Below, piece after piece: positions 19,926 through 28,342 of a stretch of DNA of 64,000 nt. A program made the translations under genes and the position numbers. Every line of letters begins with the position of its first letter. Position 1 is the stretch's first letter. The notes under the pieces are model-generated. The model was not told the DNA's origin. It saw only the letters and a list, made by a program, of their open reading frames with translations, and did not search any database. This stretch comes from Micromonospora_G sp040676775 (lineage in GTDB: Bacteria > Actinomycetota > Actinomycetes > Mycobacteriales > Micromonosporaceae): contig NZ_JBFAPP010000011.1 in assembly GCF_040676775.1 (NCBI RefSeq), forward strand, positions 186,001 to 250,000, given 5' to 3'.

Positions 19926-19956
19926 GGAGGGGCCCCTTCGGACAAGGGGCCCCTCC
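19926..19956. terminator. Perfect 13-bp terminator hairpin of GGGGCCCC type
   Basis: GGAGGGGCCCCTT (19926-19938) pairs perfectly with 19944-19956 around loop CGGAC. It sits between convergent stops at 19912 and 19964, so it is a probable bidirectional terminator. The AAGGGGCCCC core also occurs in the hairpin at 37602-37639. Confidence 0.85.
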
Positions 19957-19963
19957 TGACATC

Positions 19964-21610
19964 TCACTGGGTGAGGGTGGCGACCTCTTCGGCGGTCAGG
20001 CGGTGGGTTACCGCGGCGGTCCGCGCCGCGGTGGCACCGGCCGGCGGGTTCGGCGGCCGGCGCCAGTGCCAGTCGGTGACCGCCTGGTACGCGGCGACCA
20101 GCGACAGCAACCGGTCCTCGCCGTACGGGAGTCCGCCGAGGATCGCGCCGATCGGCACCCCCGCGGCGGTGAAGCCGATCGGGAAGGCGATCTCCGGCAG
20201 GCCGAGGATGTCGAACGGCACCGGACCGGTCTGCACCACCACGTCGCAGGTCTCGAAGAGCTGGTCCAGCACCCGTTCCATCAGCAGCAGCTTGGCCCGC
20301 TGACCGGTGATGAACTCGTTGCCACCCATCAGCGCGCCCTGCAACCAGCTCGTCACCGAGACACCGAAGCCGCGCAGGTCCGTACGCAGGTACGGCATGA
20401 ACGGCTCGCTGCGCTCCGGCAGCCGTACGTTGTTGAAGTTGTTGCCGGTGAGCAGGTCCCACTCGTCCGGCAGGGTGACGTCCACCAGGGTGGCGCCGGG
20501 GATCGCGGCAAGCTTGGCCAGGTACGCCTGCTGGGCCAGCGCGGTCGCGGAGCTGCCGCTGCCGTAGCCGGGCAGCACCCCGATCCGGGTCGGCCAGCGC
20601 AGCTTCAGGGTGCTGCCGTCGTAGAGCGGAGTTGCCGCGTTGAGCAGGTTCGGCAGTGCGGGCAGTCCCTGCGTACGCGGGTCGGCCGGGTCCTCGCCGG
20701 CCATCGCGGTCAGCATGATCGCGGCGTCCTTGGCGTCGCGGGCCAACGGTCCGGGATGGTCGCGGGTGTAGCTGAGCGGGATGATGCCGCTCAACGAGAC
20801 CCGACCCATGGTCGGCTTGAGCCCGGTCAGGTTCTGCGCGTTCGACGGGGCGGTGATCGAACCACCGGTCTGGGTGCCGATGCCGGACGAGACGAGCCGG
20901 CCGGCGACCGAGGTGGCGGTGCCGGTGGACGAGCCGCCGGGGTCGGTGCCGGGGTTGGTCGGCGTCCAGGCGTTGACCGTGGTGACCACACCGGACGGGG
21001 TGGTGGCGCGGGTGGTGGCCAGCGGACCCATCTGGGTCTTGCCCATCACGATGCCGCCGTTGACCTTCAGCTTGGCGACCGCGGTGGCGTCGTACGGCGG
21101 GACGAAGTCCTGGAACAGGTAGGAGTTCGCGGTCGTCGGCACCCCCTCGGTCCAGTAGTTGTCCTTGATCGCGAGCGGGATGCCGTGCAGCGCGCCGCGG
21201 TGCGGCTTGCGGGCCGCGGCCCGCGCCGCCTTGATCGCCGCGTCGGCCAGCACCAGGTTGAAGGCCTTGTACGTGCCGTCGTACGCCTCGATCCGGGCCA
21301 GGTACGCCTCGACGAGCTGCTCCGGGGTGAGCTTGCCGGCGCGGATCAGCCACGCGGCCTCGGAGATGGTCAGCTCGGTCGGATCGGCCACCGCCTCCGG
21401 CCGGGGCTTGGTGTAGGCGCTCGGCTTGTCCAGTGCCGGGTTCCACTTGACCGGGTTGCCGCCGGAGGCGGTGCCGCCGTCCGGGGCGGCGAGCGCGATC
21501 GACGGAAGCGCGATGGTGCTGCCGACCGTGGCGGCGGCGGCCAGGGCGGCGGTACGGGCGAGGAAGGCGCGGCGGTCGACCGTACGGTCCTGGGGTTGGA
21601 TCGTCGTCAT
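19964..21610 (-). CDS. Tat-exported amidase-signature hydrolase
   Basis: A 548-residue protein. The N-terminal Tat signal DRRAFLARTAALAAAATVG ends near ALAAPDG, so it is exported folded. The amidase-signature core follows: LPLAIKDNYWTEGVPT-type Lys motif (PLAIKDN), then NPGTDPGGSSTGTATSVAG, which contains the catalytic cis-Ser/Ser, and SSGIGTQTGGSITAPS. Enzymes of this family cut amide bonds by a Ser-cisSer-Lys triad. The substrate is unknown, but secreted versions often act on peptide or small aryl amides. ATG 21610 shares one base with the stop of the preceding small gene, so the two are coupled. Confidence 0.9.
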   Translation of the reverse strand: MTTIQPQDRTVDRRAFLARTAALAAAATVGSTIALPSIALAAPDGGTASGGNPVKWNPALDKPSAYTKPRPEAVADPTELTISEAAWLIRAGKLTPEQLVEAYLARIEAYDGTYKAFNLVLADAAIKAARAAARKPHRGALHGIPLAIKDNYWTEGVPTTANSYLFQDFVPPYDATAVAKLKVNGGIVMGKTQMGPLATTRATTPSGVVTTVNAWTPTNPGTDPGGSSTGTATSVAGRLVSSGIGTQTGGSITAPSNAQNLTGLKPTMGRVSLSGIIPLSYTRDHPGPLARDAKDAAIMLTAMAGEDPADPRTQGLPALPNLLNAATPLYDGSTLKLRWPTRIGVLPGYGSGSSATALAQQAYLAKLAAIPGATLVDVTLPDEWDLLTGNNFNNVRLPERSEPFMPYLRTDLRGFGVSVTSWLQGALMGGNEFITGQRAKLLLMERVLDQLFETCDVVVQTGPVPFDILGLPEIAFPIGFTAAGVPIGAILGGLPYGEDRLLSLVAAYQAVTDWHWRRPPNPPAGATAARTAAVTHRLTAEEVATLTQ

Positions 21611-21909
21611 CACTTCCGCCATTCGGTGCTGATCGAGGGGTAGAGCATCGGCGCCGCCTGCTGCGAGATCGCCTTGGCGACGGCAGGGGTGGATCCGGCG
21701 GGTGCCGGCAGCTGGTACGCGGCCAGCGCCGTCACCGTGCTCCGGACGAACGAGCGCAGCGAGGCCAGTACGGAGTCCTGACCGGGGGAGCCGGTCACCG
21801 GGTCGGCGGTGGTGCCCGGCGGAAGCTGGCTCAGGTCTATGCCGAGCGAGGCGAGTCGGGCCCGGATCAGGATGTCGAGTTCGGAGTCGGTCGGCGGTGT
21901 GGGTGCCAT
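21610..21909 (-). CDS. Small protein coupled to the amidase
   Basis: A 99-residue protein with an acidic N-terminus (PPTDSELDILIRARLASLGI), an internal DPVTGSPGQDSVLASL stretch and a helical C-terminal part ending APMLYPSISTEW. It has no signal peptide and no recognised domain. ATG 21909 has GGAGGAG at ideal spacing. Its stop overlaps the amidase start by one base, so it may be a chaperone, inhibitor or accessory factor of the amidase, which is inference from coupling. Confidence 0.75.
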   Translation of the reverse strand: MAPTPPTDSELDILIRARLASLGIDLSQLPPGTTADPVTGSPGQDSVLASLRSFVRSTVTALAAYQLPAPAGSTPAVAKAISQQAAPMLYPSISTEWRK

Positions 21910-22109
21910 GGTGCTCCTCCGCTTGGGAAAAACGTTGCCCCACTGTCGGTTCGACCTGTGTCAGGATCATGACCTCAAGATCACATAGACGTGAACCGCC
22001 CCCGTCCCCACCAGCCCCAATGCCCGTCGATCTAGGGCAAATACGTGCTTGTGGATCTCCGTTTGCCCGTTGGCGCCGCAGCATGGATCGGGGATGGGAG
22101 CATGGGCGG

Positions 22110-22622
22110 ATGGTCGTACGGGTCGAGGTGGTGCGCGGGGACATCACGCGCGAGGACGTGGACGCGGTGGTGACCGCGGCCAACGAGTCGTTGCTCGGCG
22201 GAGGCGGGGTGGACGGGGCGATCCACCGGGCGGCCGGGGCGCGGTTGGCCGACGCGGGTGCGGCGATCGCGCCCTGCGATCCGGGCGACGCGAAGGCCAC
22301 ACCGGCATTCGACCTCGACCCGCCGGTCCGACACGTGATCCACACCGTCGGTCCGGTTTGGGAGGGCGGTGAGCACGGCGAGGCTGAGGTGCTCGCCTCC
22401 TGCTACCGGCGCAGCCTGGAGGTCGCCGACGAACTCGGCGTACGCCGGATCGCCTTCCCGGCCATCGCCACCGGCGTCTACGGGTTCCCGCCGCAGGAGG
22501 CGGCCCGGATAGCGGTCGACACGATCCGGTCCACCCCGTCGCGGGTCGAGCTGATCCGTCTGGTCGCCTTCGACGAGTCGACCCGGGCCCTGCTCCAGGC
22601 CGCGCTCGACACCCCCCGGTAA
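22110..22622 (+). CDS. Macro-domain protein (ADP-ribose derivative hydrolase or binder)
   Basis: A 170-residue single macro domain. It shows VEVVRGDITREDVDAVVTAA, the ligand loop NESLLGGGGVDGAIHRAAG and the second loop ATGVYGFP. Family members bind ADP-ribose and many remove mono-ADP-ribose or hydrolyse O-acetyl-ADP-ribose. All usual binding residues are present, including the Asn of AANES and the Gly-rich loop. ATG 22110 has GGGAG about 9 bases upstream. It appears monocistronic. Confidence 0.93.
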   Translation: MVVRVEVVRGDITREDVDAVVTAANESLLGGGGVDGAIHRAAGARLADAGAAIAPCDPGDAKATPAFDLDPPVRHVIHTVGPVWEGGEHGEAEVLASCYRRSLEVADELGVRRIAFPAIATGVYGFPPQEAARIAVDTIRSTPSRVELIRLVAFDESTRALLQAALDTPR

Positions 22623-22678
22623 CTCACCCCACCTCCACTGGATCCCCCGACGACGGGGGTTCAGCGGGGTGTGGAGCT

Positions 22679-22728
22679 GTTTGTTTGATGGCCAAACTAT
22701 TGACAGGTGTCATAGAGGCATGTGAATC
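22679..22728 (+). promoter_or_regulatory. Candidate operator and promoter upstream of the LPMO gene
   Basis: On the minus strand 22696-22679 reads TTTGG-CCATC-AAACAAAC, the same pattern (TTTGG-N5-AAACAAAC) as at 41610-41627 before the GH42 gene. A consensus-like TTGACA follows at 22700-22705, and 17 bp later there is a weak -10 (TGAATC, 22723-22728). The leader to the LPMO start would be about 165 bp. Confidence 0.45.
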
Positions 22729-22901
22729 TGCTGAGGTAGGGCCGGTGCGGGAGCCACGTAGCCGGTGCGGGGGTGACGGGCAGCCTCCCGCGTACTCGTT
22801 CCACGCCTTCCGCCTTCGCGCGTGCTCGCGTACGGCCCCATGGTTCCGTTCTCCCACCCGCGGCTCGTGCGGGGCACCCTACTTCTCCACCGGGAGCCCC
22901 G

Positions 22902-24032
22902 ATGCCCCTGTCCACCCGACCACTGATCACCCGCGTGCTGGCGGTCGCCGCGCTCGCGATGCTGATGCTCACCACCGTGTGGGTCGAGACCGCCTCCGCG
23001 CACGGCTCGACGATCAGCCCACCGTCGCGCAACTACGGCTGCTGGCAGCGCTGGGGCGGCAACTTCCAGGCGCCCGAGATGGCCACCGAGGATCCGATGT
23101 GCTGGCAGGCCTGGCAGAACGACCCGAACGGCATGTGGAACTGGAACGGCCTCTACCGCGAGGGTGTGGCCGGCAACCACCAGGCCGCCATCCCGGACGG
23201 GCAGCTGTGCAGCGGTGGCCGTACCGGCGGACCCCGCTACGCGGCGATGGACACCCCCGGCGCGTGGCGGGCCGCGTCGGTGAACAACAACTTCACCCTG
23301 ACCGTGCACGACCAGGCCCTGCACGGCGCCGACTACTACCGGGTGTACGTCTCCCGGCAGGGCTACAACCCGCTCACCCAACCGCTGCGCTGGGCCGACC
23401 TCGAACAGGTCGCCTCGACCGGGGTGATCCCGCCCGGACAGGGGACCCGGACCAACGACCCGGTCCTCAACGGCGTCTCCAACTCGATCAACGTGTCCGC
23501 GCCGGGGCGTACCGGCCGGCACGTGGTGTTCACCATCTGGCAGGCCAGCCACATGGACCAGTCGTACTACTGGTGCAGTGACGTGACCTTCCCCGGCGGT
23601 GCCGGTCCGACACCGACGCCGACGGTCACCCCCACCCGTACGCCGACACCCACGCCGACGCCGACCCGGACCGCGACCCCGACGCCCACCCCGACCCGCA
23701 CCACGCCGCCGGCCACCACCCCGGGTACGCCGCGCGGCTGCACCGCCACCTACACGGTCACCGGCCAGTGGTCGGGCGGCTTCCAGGGTGACGTACGGGT
23801 GACCGCCGGCAGCGCCGCGATCAGCGGCTGGACGGTGACCTGGACCTGGCCCAACGGGCAGACGGTCGCGTCGAGTTGGGGCGCCACCGTCACCTCCTCC
23901 GGCACCGGCGTCACCGCGACCAACGTCGCCTACAACGGCAGGCTCGGCGCCGGTGCGAGCACCACCTTCGGTTTCCTCGGCTCGTGGACCGGCAGCAACG
24001 GTGCACCGACCCCGACCTGCGTCGCCACCTGA
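22902..24032 (+). CDS. Secreted AA10 lytic polysaccharide monooxygenase with CBM2
   Basis: A 376-residue copper enzyme that oxidatively breaks crystalline polysaccharide. A Sec signal ends ETASA, so His34 becomes the mature N-terminal His of the copper brace (HGSTISPPSRNYGCWQRWGG). The second brace His is in WQASHMDQSYYWC. The AA10 domain covers about residues 34-228. A Thr/Pro linker (PTPTPTVTPTRTPTPTPT style, about 232-275) leads to a CBM2 of ~100 residues (CTATYTVTGQWSGGFQGDV ... TFGFLGSWTGSNG) with its flanking Cys pair. The CBM2 and the NYGCW-type AA10 favour cellulose over chitin, which is inference. ATG 22902 has GGGAG upstream. Confidence 0.95.
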   Translation: MPLSTRPLITRVLAVAALAMLMLTTVWVETASAHGSTISPPSRNYGCWQRWGGNFQAPEMATEDPMCWQAWQNDPNGMWNWNGLYREGVAGNHQAAIPDGQLCSGGRTGGPRYAAMDTPGAWRAASVNNNFTLTVHDQALHGADYYRVYVSRQGYNPLTQPLRWADLEQVASTGVIPPGQGTRTNDPVLNGVSNSINVSAPGRTGRHVVFTIWQASHMDQSYYWCSDVTFPGGAGPTPTPTVTPTRTPTPTPTPTRTATPTPTPTRTTPPATTPGTPRGCTATYTVTGQWSGGFQGDVRVTAGSAAISGWTVTWTWPNGQTVASSWGATVTSSGTGVTATNVAYNGRLGAGASTTFGFLGSWTGSNGAPTPTCVAT

Positions 24033-24054
24033 CCTGTTCGGGTAGCGGAACGGG

Positions 24055-24095
24055 CCGCGCCCGGCCCGGTCGACGAACGACCGGACCGGGCGCGG
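24055..24095. terminator. 18-bp terminator hairpin after the LPMO gene
   Basis: CCGCGCCCGGCCCGGTCG (24055-24072) pairs with 24078-24095 with one mismatch and a 5-nt loop. It lies between the convergent LPMO and beta-helix genes. Confidence 0.85.
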
Positions 24096-24130
24096 TGGGA
24101 ACCCCGTAGGCGTGCCGTGCCAGCGGCTCG

Positions 24131-26392
24131 TTACGGGTAGTTGACCACGTAGATGGTCTGCGCGGCCTGGTTCGCCGGGCCGCCGGTGTTGTTGATGACG
24201 CGGTTGATCGTGCCCACGCCGCCGAGCGACACCGAGACCATGTTGTGGAACCTGACCCCGGTCTTGTTCGGCACCTCGAAGGAGCGTTCGCCGACCACCG
24301 CCGGGTTCACGTTGAAGTAGCAGTAGCTGCCCAGCCCCCACGCCTCGTGCGTGTTGACCGAGTCGGCCACCTTGTACGCCGCATAACCTCGGGTCGACCC
24401 GTTCATCCAGGCCGCCTGGTTCGGCGGGTCGTACGGCATCTCGTTCTGGTAGAAGTACGTCCGGCCGCGTTCGCCGTTCCAGATGGTCTGGTACTTCTGG
24501 TAGTGCTCGACGAAGAGCCCGTACATCGTGACGTCGTCACCGTTGACGATCAGGCCGGTGTCGGCCGTGTTGATCGTCCACCCGTAGGTGCCGCCGTTGC
24601 CGTGGTCGGCCCGCCACAACCACATGTGGTCGCCGATCACGTCGTCGCTGTTGACCACCAGGCTGTTGGTGGCCTTGCCGGCGACCGCTCCGCCGATGCG
24701 GAAGAAGACGTCGTGCAGCGAGGTCGGGTTGGCCGCGTGGTCCGCGCTGGAGCCGGCCGGGCCGACCTCCATCAGGGCGGCGGAGTTGGTGGTGCCGGCC
24801 TCGAACATGATGCCGGCGACCTTCACCCCGTCCACGTCGGCGACGGTCATCGCGGTGACGCCGTTCTGCGGCTCGATCGTCGCCAGGCCGAGGCCGAGCA
24901 CGACGGTGTTCGGCCGGGTGATCCGGATCGTGTCGTTGATCCGGTGCACGCCCGGGGCGAAGAGCAGGTCCTTACCCTGGGCGAGGGCAGCGTTGATGGT
25001 CGCCGCGGTGGTGCCCTGCCGGACGATGAAGTACTGGCTCAGCGAGGTCGAGCTACCGGCCGGGGTCTTGTTGTACCAGGTGGTGCCGGTGCTGTTCTGC
25101 CGCAGCGCCGGTACGAAGACCCGGTACTCGCCGGAGCCGTCGACGTACAGGAAGGGCTTCTCCCGGACGGTCGGGGTCGTGTTGATCACGGTGTGCGAGG
25201 GGTTCGGGAAGTTCGGCGGCGGTGCGCCGACCACGCCCTGGAACACCATGTTCCACACCGATCCGGTCCAGCCGTTGCCGAACTCGCTGTTGCGCGAGTA
25301 CCACTGCTGCTGCGAGCCGGACACGACCAGGCCGTCGATCCGGGTGTCGGCCAGCAGGCCGCCACTGGACCAGCCGTCGCCGCCGTTCCAGAGCTGGATC
25401 TGGTTCTGCGCGCCGCGCAGGTGCATCCGCCGGTACGGGGCGGCCTGCGACACCGCCCAGCGTTCCACGGTCACCCCGGCCGGCAGGGTCACCGACAGGT
25501 TCTCCGCCGCCCGCCAGAAGTTCTGGGTGGCGTTGCCGCCGAACCAGGTCGCCTCGGCCCGTACGTGACCGTTGAGGTTCACGTCGTCGGGGGAGAAGCC
25601 GAGGCCGGCGACCTGGGTGAAGAAGCCCAGGTTCACGTCGGCGGTGTAGGTGCCGGGCTTGAACAGCACCGCGTACCGCTCCGGACCGAACTGGTTCTGC
25701 TCCTGCTGGGTGAAGATCGTGTTCAGCCGGCTCTGGATGGTGCCGGTCGGCGTCGACGGGTCGAAGACGAAGGTGTTCGGCCCGAAGTTCGGGTTGCGCG
25801 GGTCGGTCGGCTCGACCGGGGTGCCGGTCACCGGCGGCGTGGTGGGAGGCGTGGTCGGCGGGGTGGTGCCGAATTCGCCGTACACCTGGAACTCCCAGAG
25901 CGAGTAGCCGTAGCCGGTGGTCCTGGCCGTGCCGTACATCCGTACGTAGCGGCCGCTGCCGGTCACCGGGAGCGTCTGCACGCCGCCGGTGCCGGTGGTG
26001 GTCGAGTAGATCGTGGTCCAGGGTGCGGACCCATTCGGCGAGGTCTGGATCTGGAAGGCCCGCCCGGCGGCGGTTTCCCAGTTCAGCACCACCTGGCTGA
26101 GGGTGGCGGTGGCGCCGAGGTCGACCTGTAGCCACTGGGGGTCGCTGAACGCGCTGGACCAGCGCGTGCCGGTGTTGCCGTCGACCGCCGCGGGGGCGAG
26201 CGTGCCGCCGTTCTCGGTGGACGAGGCGGTGGCCGTCTTGCCCTGGGAGATCAGGCTGGGCGCGGCCTGCGCGGCGGTCGGTGCGGTGGCGATGAACGGT
26301 ACGGGCGCCAGCAGTGCGGCGGCCAGGGCGGCGAGCACACCCCATCGGGATCGGGTCGAGGGTGTGCGCGTGGTGCGACGATGAACTTCCAT
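24131..26392 (-). CDS. Secreted F5/8-type (CBM32-like) beta-helix polysaccharide-active protein
   Basis: A 753-residue exported protein. A signal peptide (GVLAALAAALLAPVPFIATA, ending AAQA) is followed by an F5/8 type C/CBM32-like domain (about 48-175: SQGKTATASSTENGG, VDGNTGTRWSSAFSDPQWLQ). A PPTTPP linker then leads to a ~550-residue right-handed beta-helix domain (YAVLFKPGTYTADVNLGFFT, DLLFAPGVHRINDTIRITRP, GLIVNGDDVTMYGLFVEHYQ). Beta-helices of this kind occur in glycoside hydrolases (GH55/GH87-like) and lyases; the substrate is not clear. ATG 26392 is chosen because AGGTGG lies 5 bases upstream; GTG 26401 is possible. A palindromic operator lies ~130 bp upstream. Confidence 0.85.
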   Translation of the reverse strand: MEVHRRTTRTPSTRSRWGVLAALAAALLAPVPFIATAPTAAQAAPSLISQGKTATASSTENGGTLAPAAVDGNTGTRWSSAFSDPQWLQVDLGATATLSQVVLNWETAAGRAFQIQTSPNGSAPWTTIYSTTTGTGGVQTLPVTGSGRYVRMYGTARTTGYGYSLWEFQVYGEFGTTPPTTPPTTPPVTGTPVEPTDPRNPNFGPNTFVFDPSTPTGTIQSRLNTIFTQQEQNQFGPERYAVLFKPGTYTADVNLGFFTQVAGLGFSPDDVNLNGHVRAEATWFGGNATQNFWRAAENLSVTLPAGVTVERWAVSQAAPYRRMHLRGAQNQIQLWNGGDGWSSGGLLADTRIDGLVVSGSQQQWYSRNSEFGNGWTGSVWNMVFQGVVGAPPPNFPNPSHTVINTTPTVREKPFLYVDGSGEYRVFVPALRQNSTGTTWYNKTPAGSSTSLSQYFIVRQGTTAATINAALAQGKDLLFAPGVHRINDTIRITRPNTVVLGLGLATIEPQNGVTAMTVADVDGVKVAGIMFEAGTTNSAALMEVGPAGSSADHAANPTSLHDVFFRIGGAVAGKATNSLVVNSDDVIGDHMWLWRADHGNGGTYGWTINTADTGLIVNGDDVTMYGLFVEHYQKYQTIWNGERGRTYFYQNEMPYDPPNQAAWMNGSTRGYAAYKVADSVNTHEAWGLGSYCYFNVNPAVVGERSFEVPNKTGVRFHNMVSVSLGGVGTINRVINNTGGPANQAAQTIYVVNYP

Positions 26393-26890
26393 TGGGCCCA
26401 CCTGTCGGGGATAGGGCGCGGTGGGGCGGCCCAGTCGAGGCGTGGCAACGCCCAGGCTGGGTGGGTACGGCCGGCCGCCGGGGGGATCCGGCGGTCGGCC
26501 CGCGCCTGCGGGGGACTGACAGTGAGAGCGCTCTCCCGACGAGTGTTACGCCGCTGTTTCGGGCCGTCAAGACGAACATCGATTCCTGTCTGATATGCCC
26601 GCTAATTGAGCAGTCCTCACCGCTAGGGCGGTTAGCGAGATTTGTCGGCGGCGAGATCTCGTGGCTTGCCGACTTCCGGCCCGCTGGCGGGGGCGGAACC
26701 GACCGGGCGTGTCGTAGACAACACGACGGCGGTACGCTTCCGGACGCGCGGTCGCTGATGCCCGCCACCCCAACGCGTCGCCCGGCGAGACGACACCCGC
26801 CGGACACCTGCGCACCGCACGGCGTTGGACGAGAATTCCAGAATCCGACAGGGTCGGCCCGTGGACCGATCTGGGAGAGAGACTAGCCTG
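26393..26890. other. ~500-bp divergent spacer between the beta-helix and pyk genes
   Basis: This non-coding stretch holds the promoters of two divergent genes. The only clear site is the LacI-type palindrome at 26523-26536. An AT-richer patch at about 26560-26620 could hold the leftward promoter. No small gene is convincing. Confidence 0.5.
26523..26536. promoter_or_regulatory. CebR/LacI-type operator GAGAGCGCTCTC
   Basis: TGAGAGCGCTCTCC contains a perfect 12-bp palindrome (26524-26535). It differs little from the 14-bp CebR box TGGGAGCGCTCCCA known in streptomycetes for cellobiose control, and the AGCGCT core is typical of LacI-family sites. It lies 131 bp upstream of the beta-helix gene, within its probable promoter. 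Confidence 0.65.
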
Positions 26891-28342
26891 ATGGGCGTGA
26901 CACGCCGCGCGAAAATCGTCTGTACGCTTGGCCCCGCGACTTCGAGCCCGGAGCGCATCCGCGGCCTCGTCGAGGCCGGCATGGACGTGGCCCGGCTGAA
27001 CTTCAGCCACGGCAGCCACGCCGACCACGAGCAGGTCTTTCACCTGGTCCGGCAGACCGCCCAGGCCACCGGGAAAGCGGTAGCGATCCTGGCCGACCTG
27101 CAGGGCCCCAAGATCCGCCTCGGCCGCTTCGCCGACGGCCCGCACGAGTGGCGTACCGGTGACTCCGTCGTGATCACCGGCGACGACATCCTCGGCACCC
27201 GTGAGCGGGTCTCCTGCACCTACAGCAAGCTCCCCCAGGAGGTCCGCCCCGGCGACCGCCTGCTGATCGACGACGGCCGGGTCGCGGTCGAGGTCAGCTC
27301 GGTCGAGGGCAACGACATCCGGGTGCTGGTCACCGAGGGTGGCGCGGTCTCCAACAACAAGGGCGTCTCGCTGCCCAACGTCGCGGTGAGCGTGCCGGCG
27401 ATGTCGGACAAGGACGCCGAGGACCTCCGGTTCGCCCTCGGTCTCGGCGTCGACATGATCGCGATGTCCTTCGTCCGGTCGGCCGACGACATCAAGCTGG
27501 CGCACCAGATCATGCAGGAGGTCGGCGTACACCGGCCGGTCATGGCCAAGGTCGAGAAGCCGGAGGCGGTGGACCACCTGGAGGCCATCGTCGCCGCGTT
27601 CGACGGCGGTGTCATGGTCGCCCGCGGTGACCTCGGCGTCGAGCTTCCACTGGACCAGGTGCCGCTGGTGCAGAAGCGGGCCGTGCAGCTCTGCCGGGAG
27701 AACGCCCGGCCGGTCATCGTGGCCACCCAGATGCTCGACTCCATGATCGAGAACTCCCGCCCGACCCGCGCGGAAGCCTCCGACGTGGCGAACGCGGTGC
27801 TCGACGGCGCCGACGCGGTGATGCTCTCCGGTGAGACCAGCGTCGGCAAGTATCCGGTGCTCACCGTGAGCACCATGGCGAAGATCATCACCACCACCGA
27901 GTCCGGGTCGATCGGCGTGCCGCGCCTGCAGCACGACCCACGTACGCACGGCGGCGCGCTCACCGTGGCCGCCTCGCAGATCGCCCGCGCCATCGGCGCC
28001 AAGGCCCTGGTCGCCTTCTCGCAGACCGGCGACACCGTACGCCGGCTCTCCCGGCTGCACTGCGACCTGCCGCTGCTCGCCTTCACCCCGGTGCCGGAGG
28101 TGCGCGACCAGCTCGCCCTCGCCTGGGGTGTGGAGACCTTTCTGATGCCGTTCGTGCAGCACACCGACGACATGTTCCGCCAGGTCGACCAGGCGCTGCT
28201 CGGCCTGGGCCGGGGCAACCCGGGCGACTACGTGGTGATCGTCGCCGGCAGCCCGCCCGGCACCCCCGGTTTCACCAACACGCTCCGGGTGCACCAGCTC
28301 GGCTCCCTCGTCGACGCCGCGGCGGCCCGGGCCCTGCAGTGA
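26891..28342 (+). CDS. pyk: Pyruvate kinase
   Basis: A 483-residue glycolytic enzyme converting phosphoenolpyruvate and ADP to pyruvate and ATP. It begins RRAKIVCTLGPATSSPERIR and carries ARLNFSHGSHADHE, the active-site Lys block MAKVEKPEAVDHLEAIV, and the metal-binding MVARGDLGVELPLDQVP, followed by ATQMLDSMI and LSGETSVGKYPV. The C-terminal allosteric domain is present (LVAFSQTGDTVRRLSR). The length is normal. ATG 26891 follows GGGAGAGAG by ~10 bases; GTG 26897 is also plausible. It is coupled to the thioesterase gene through a GTGA overlap. Confidence 0.97.
   Translation: MGVTRRAKIVCTLGPATSSPERIRGLVEAGMDVARLNFSHGSHADHEQVFHLVRQTAQATGKAVAILADLQGPKIRLGRFADGPHEWRTGDSVVITGDDILGTRERVSCTYSKLPQEVRPGDRLLIDDGRVAVEVSSVEGNDIRVLVTEGGAVSNNKGVSLPNVAVSVPAMSDKDAEDLRFALGLGVDMIAMSFVRSADDIKLAHQIMQEVGVHRPVMAKVEKPEAVDHLEAIVAAFDGGVMVARGDLGVELPLDQVPLVQKRAVQLCRENARPVIVATQMLDSMIENSRPTRAEASDVANAVLDGADAVMLSGETSVGKYPVLTVSTMAKIITTTESGSIGVPRLQHDPRTHGGALTVAASQIARAIGAKALVAFSQTGDTVRRLSRLHCDLPLLAFTPVPEVRDQLALAWGVETFLMPFVQHTDDMFRQVDQALLGLGRGNPGDYVVIVAGSPPGTPGFTNTLRVHQLGSLVDAAAARALQ

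Noticed and set aside
22710..26131. Long frames antisense to the LPMO and beta-helix genes
   Set aside because: Both real genes have signal peptides and clear domains; the opposing frames show only Gly/Arg/Val-rich low-complexity sequence.
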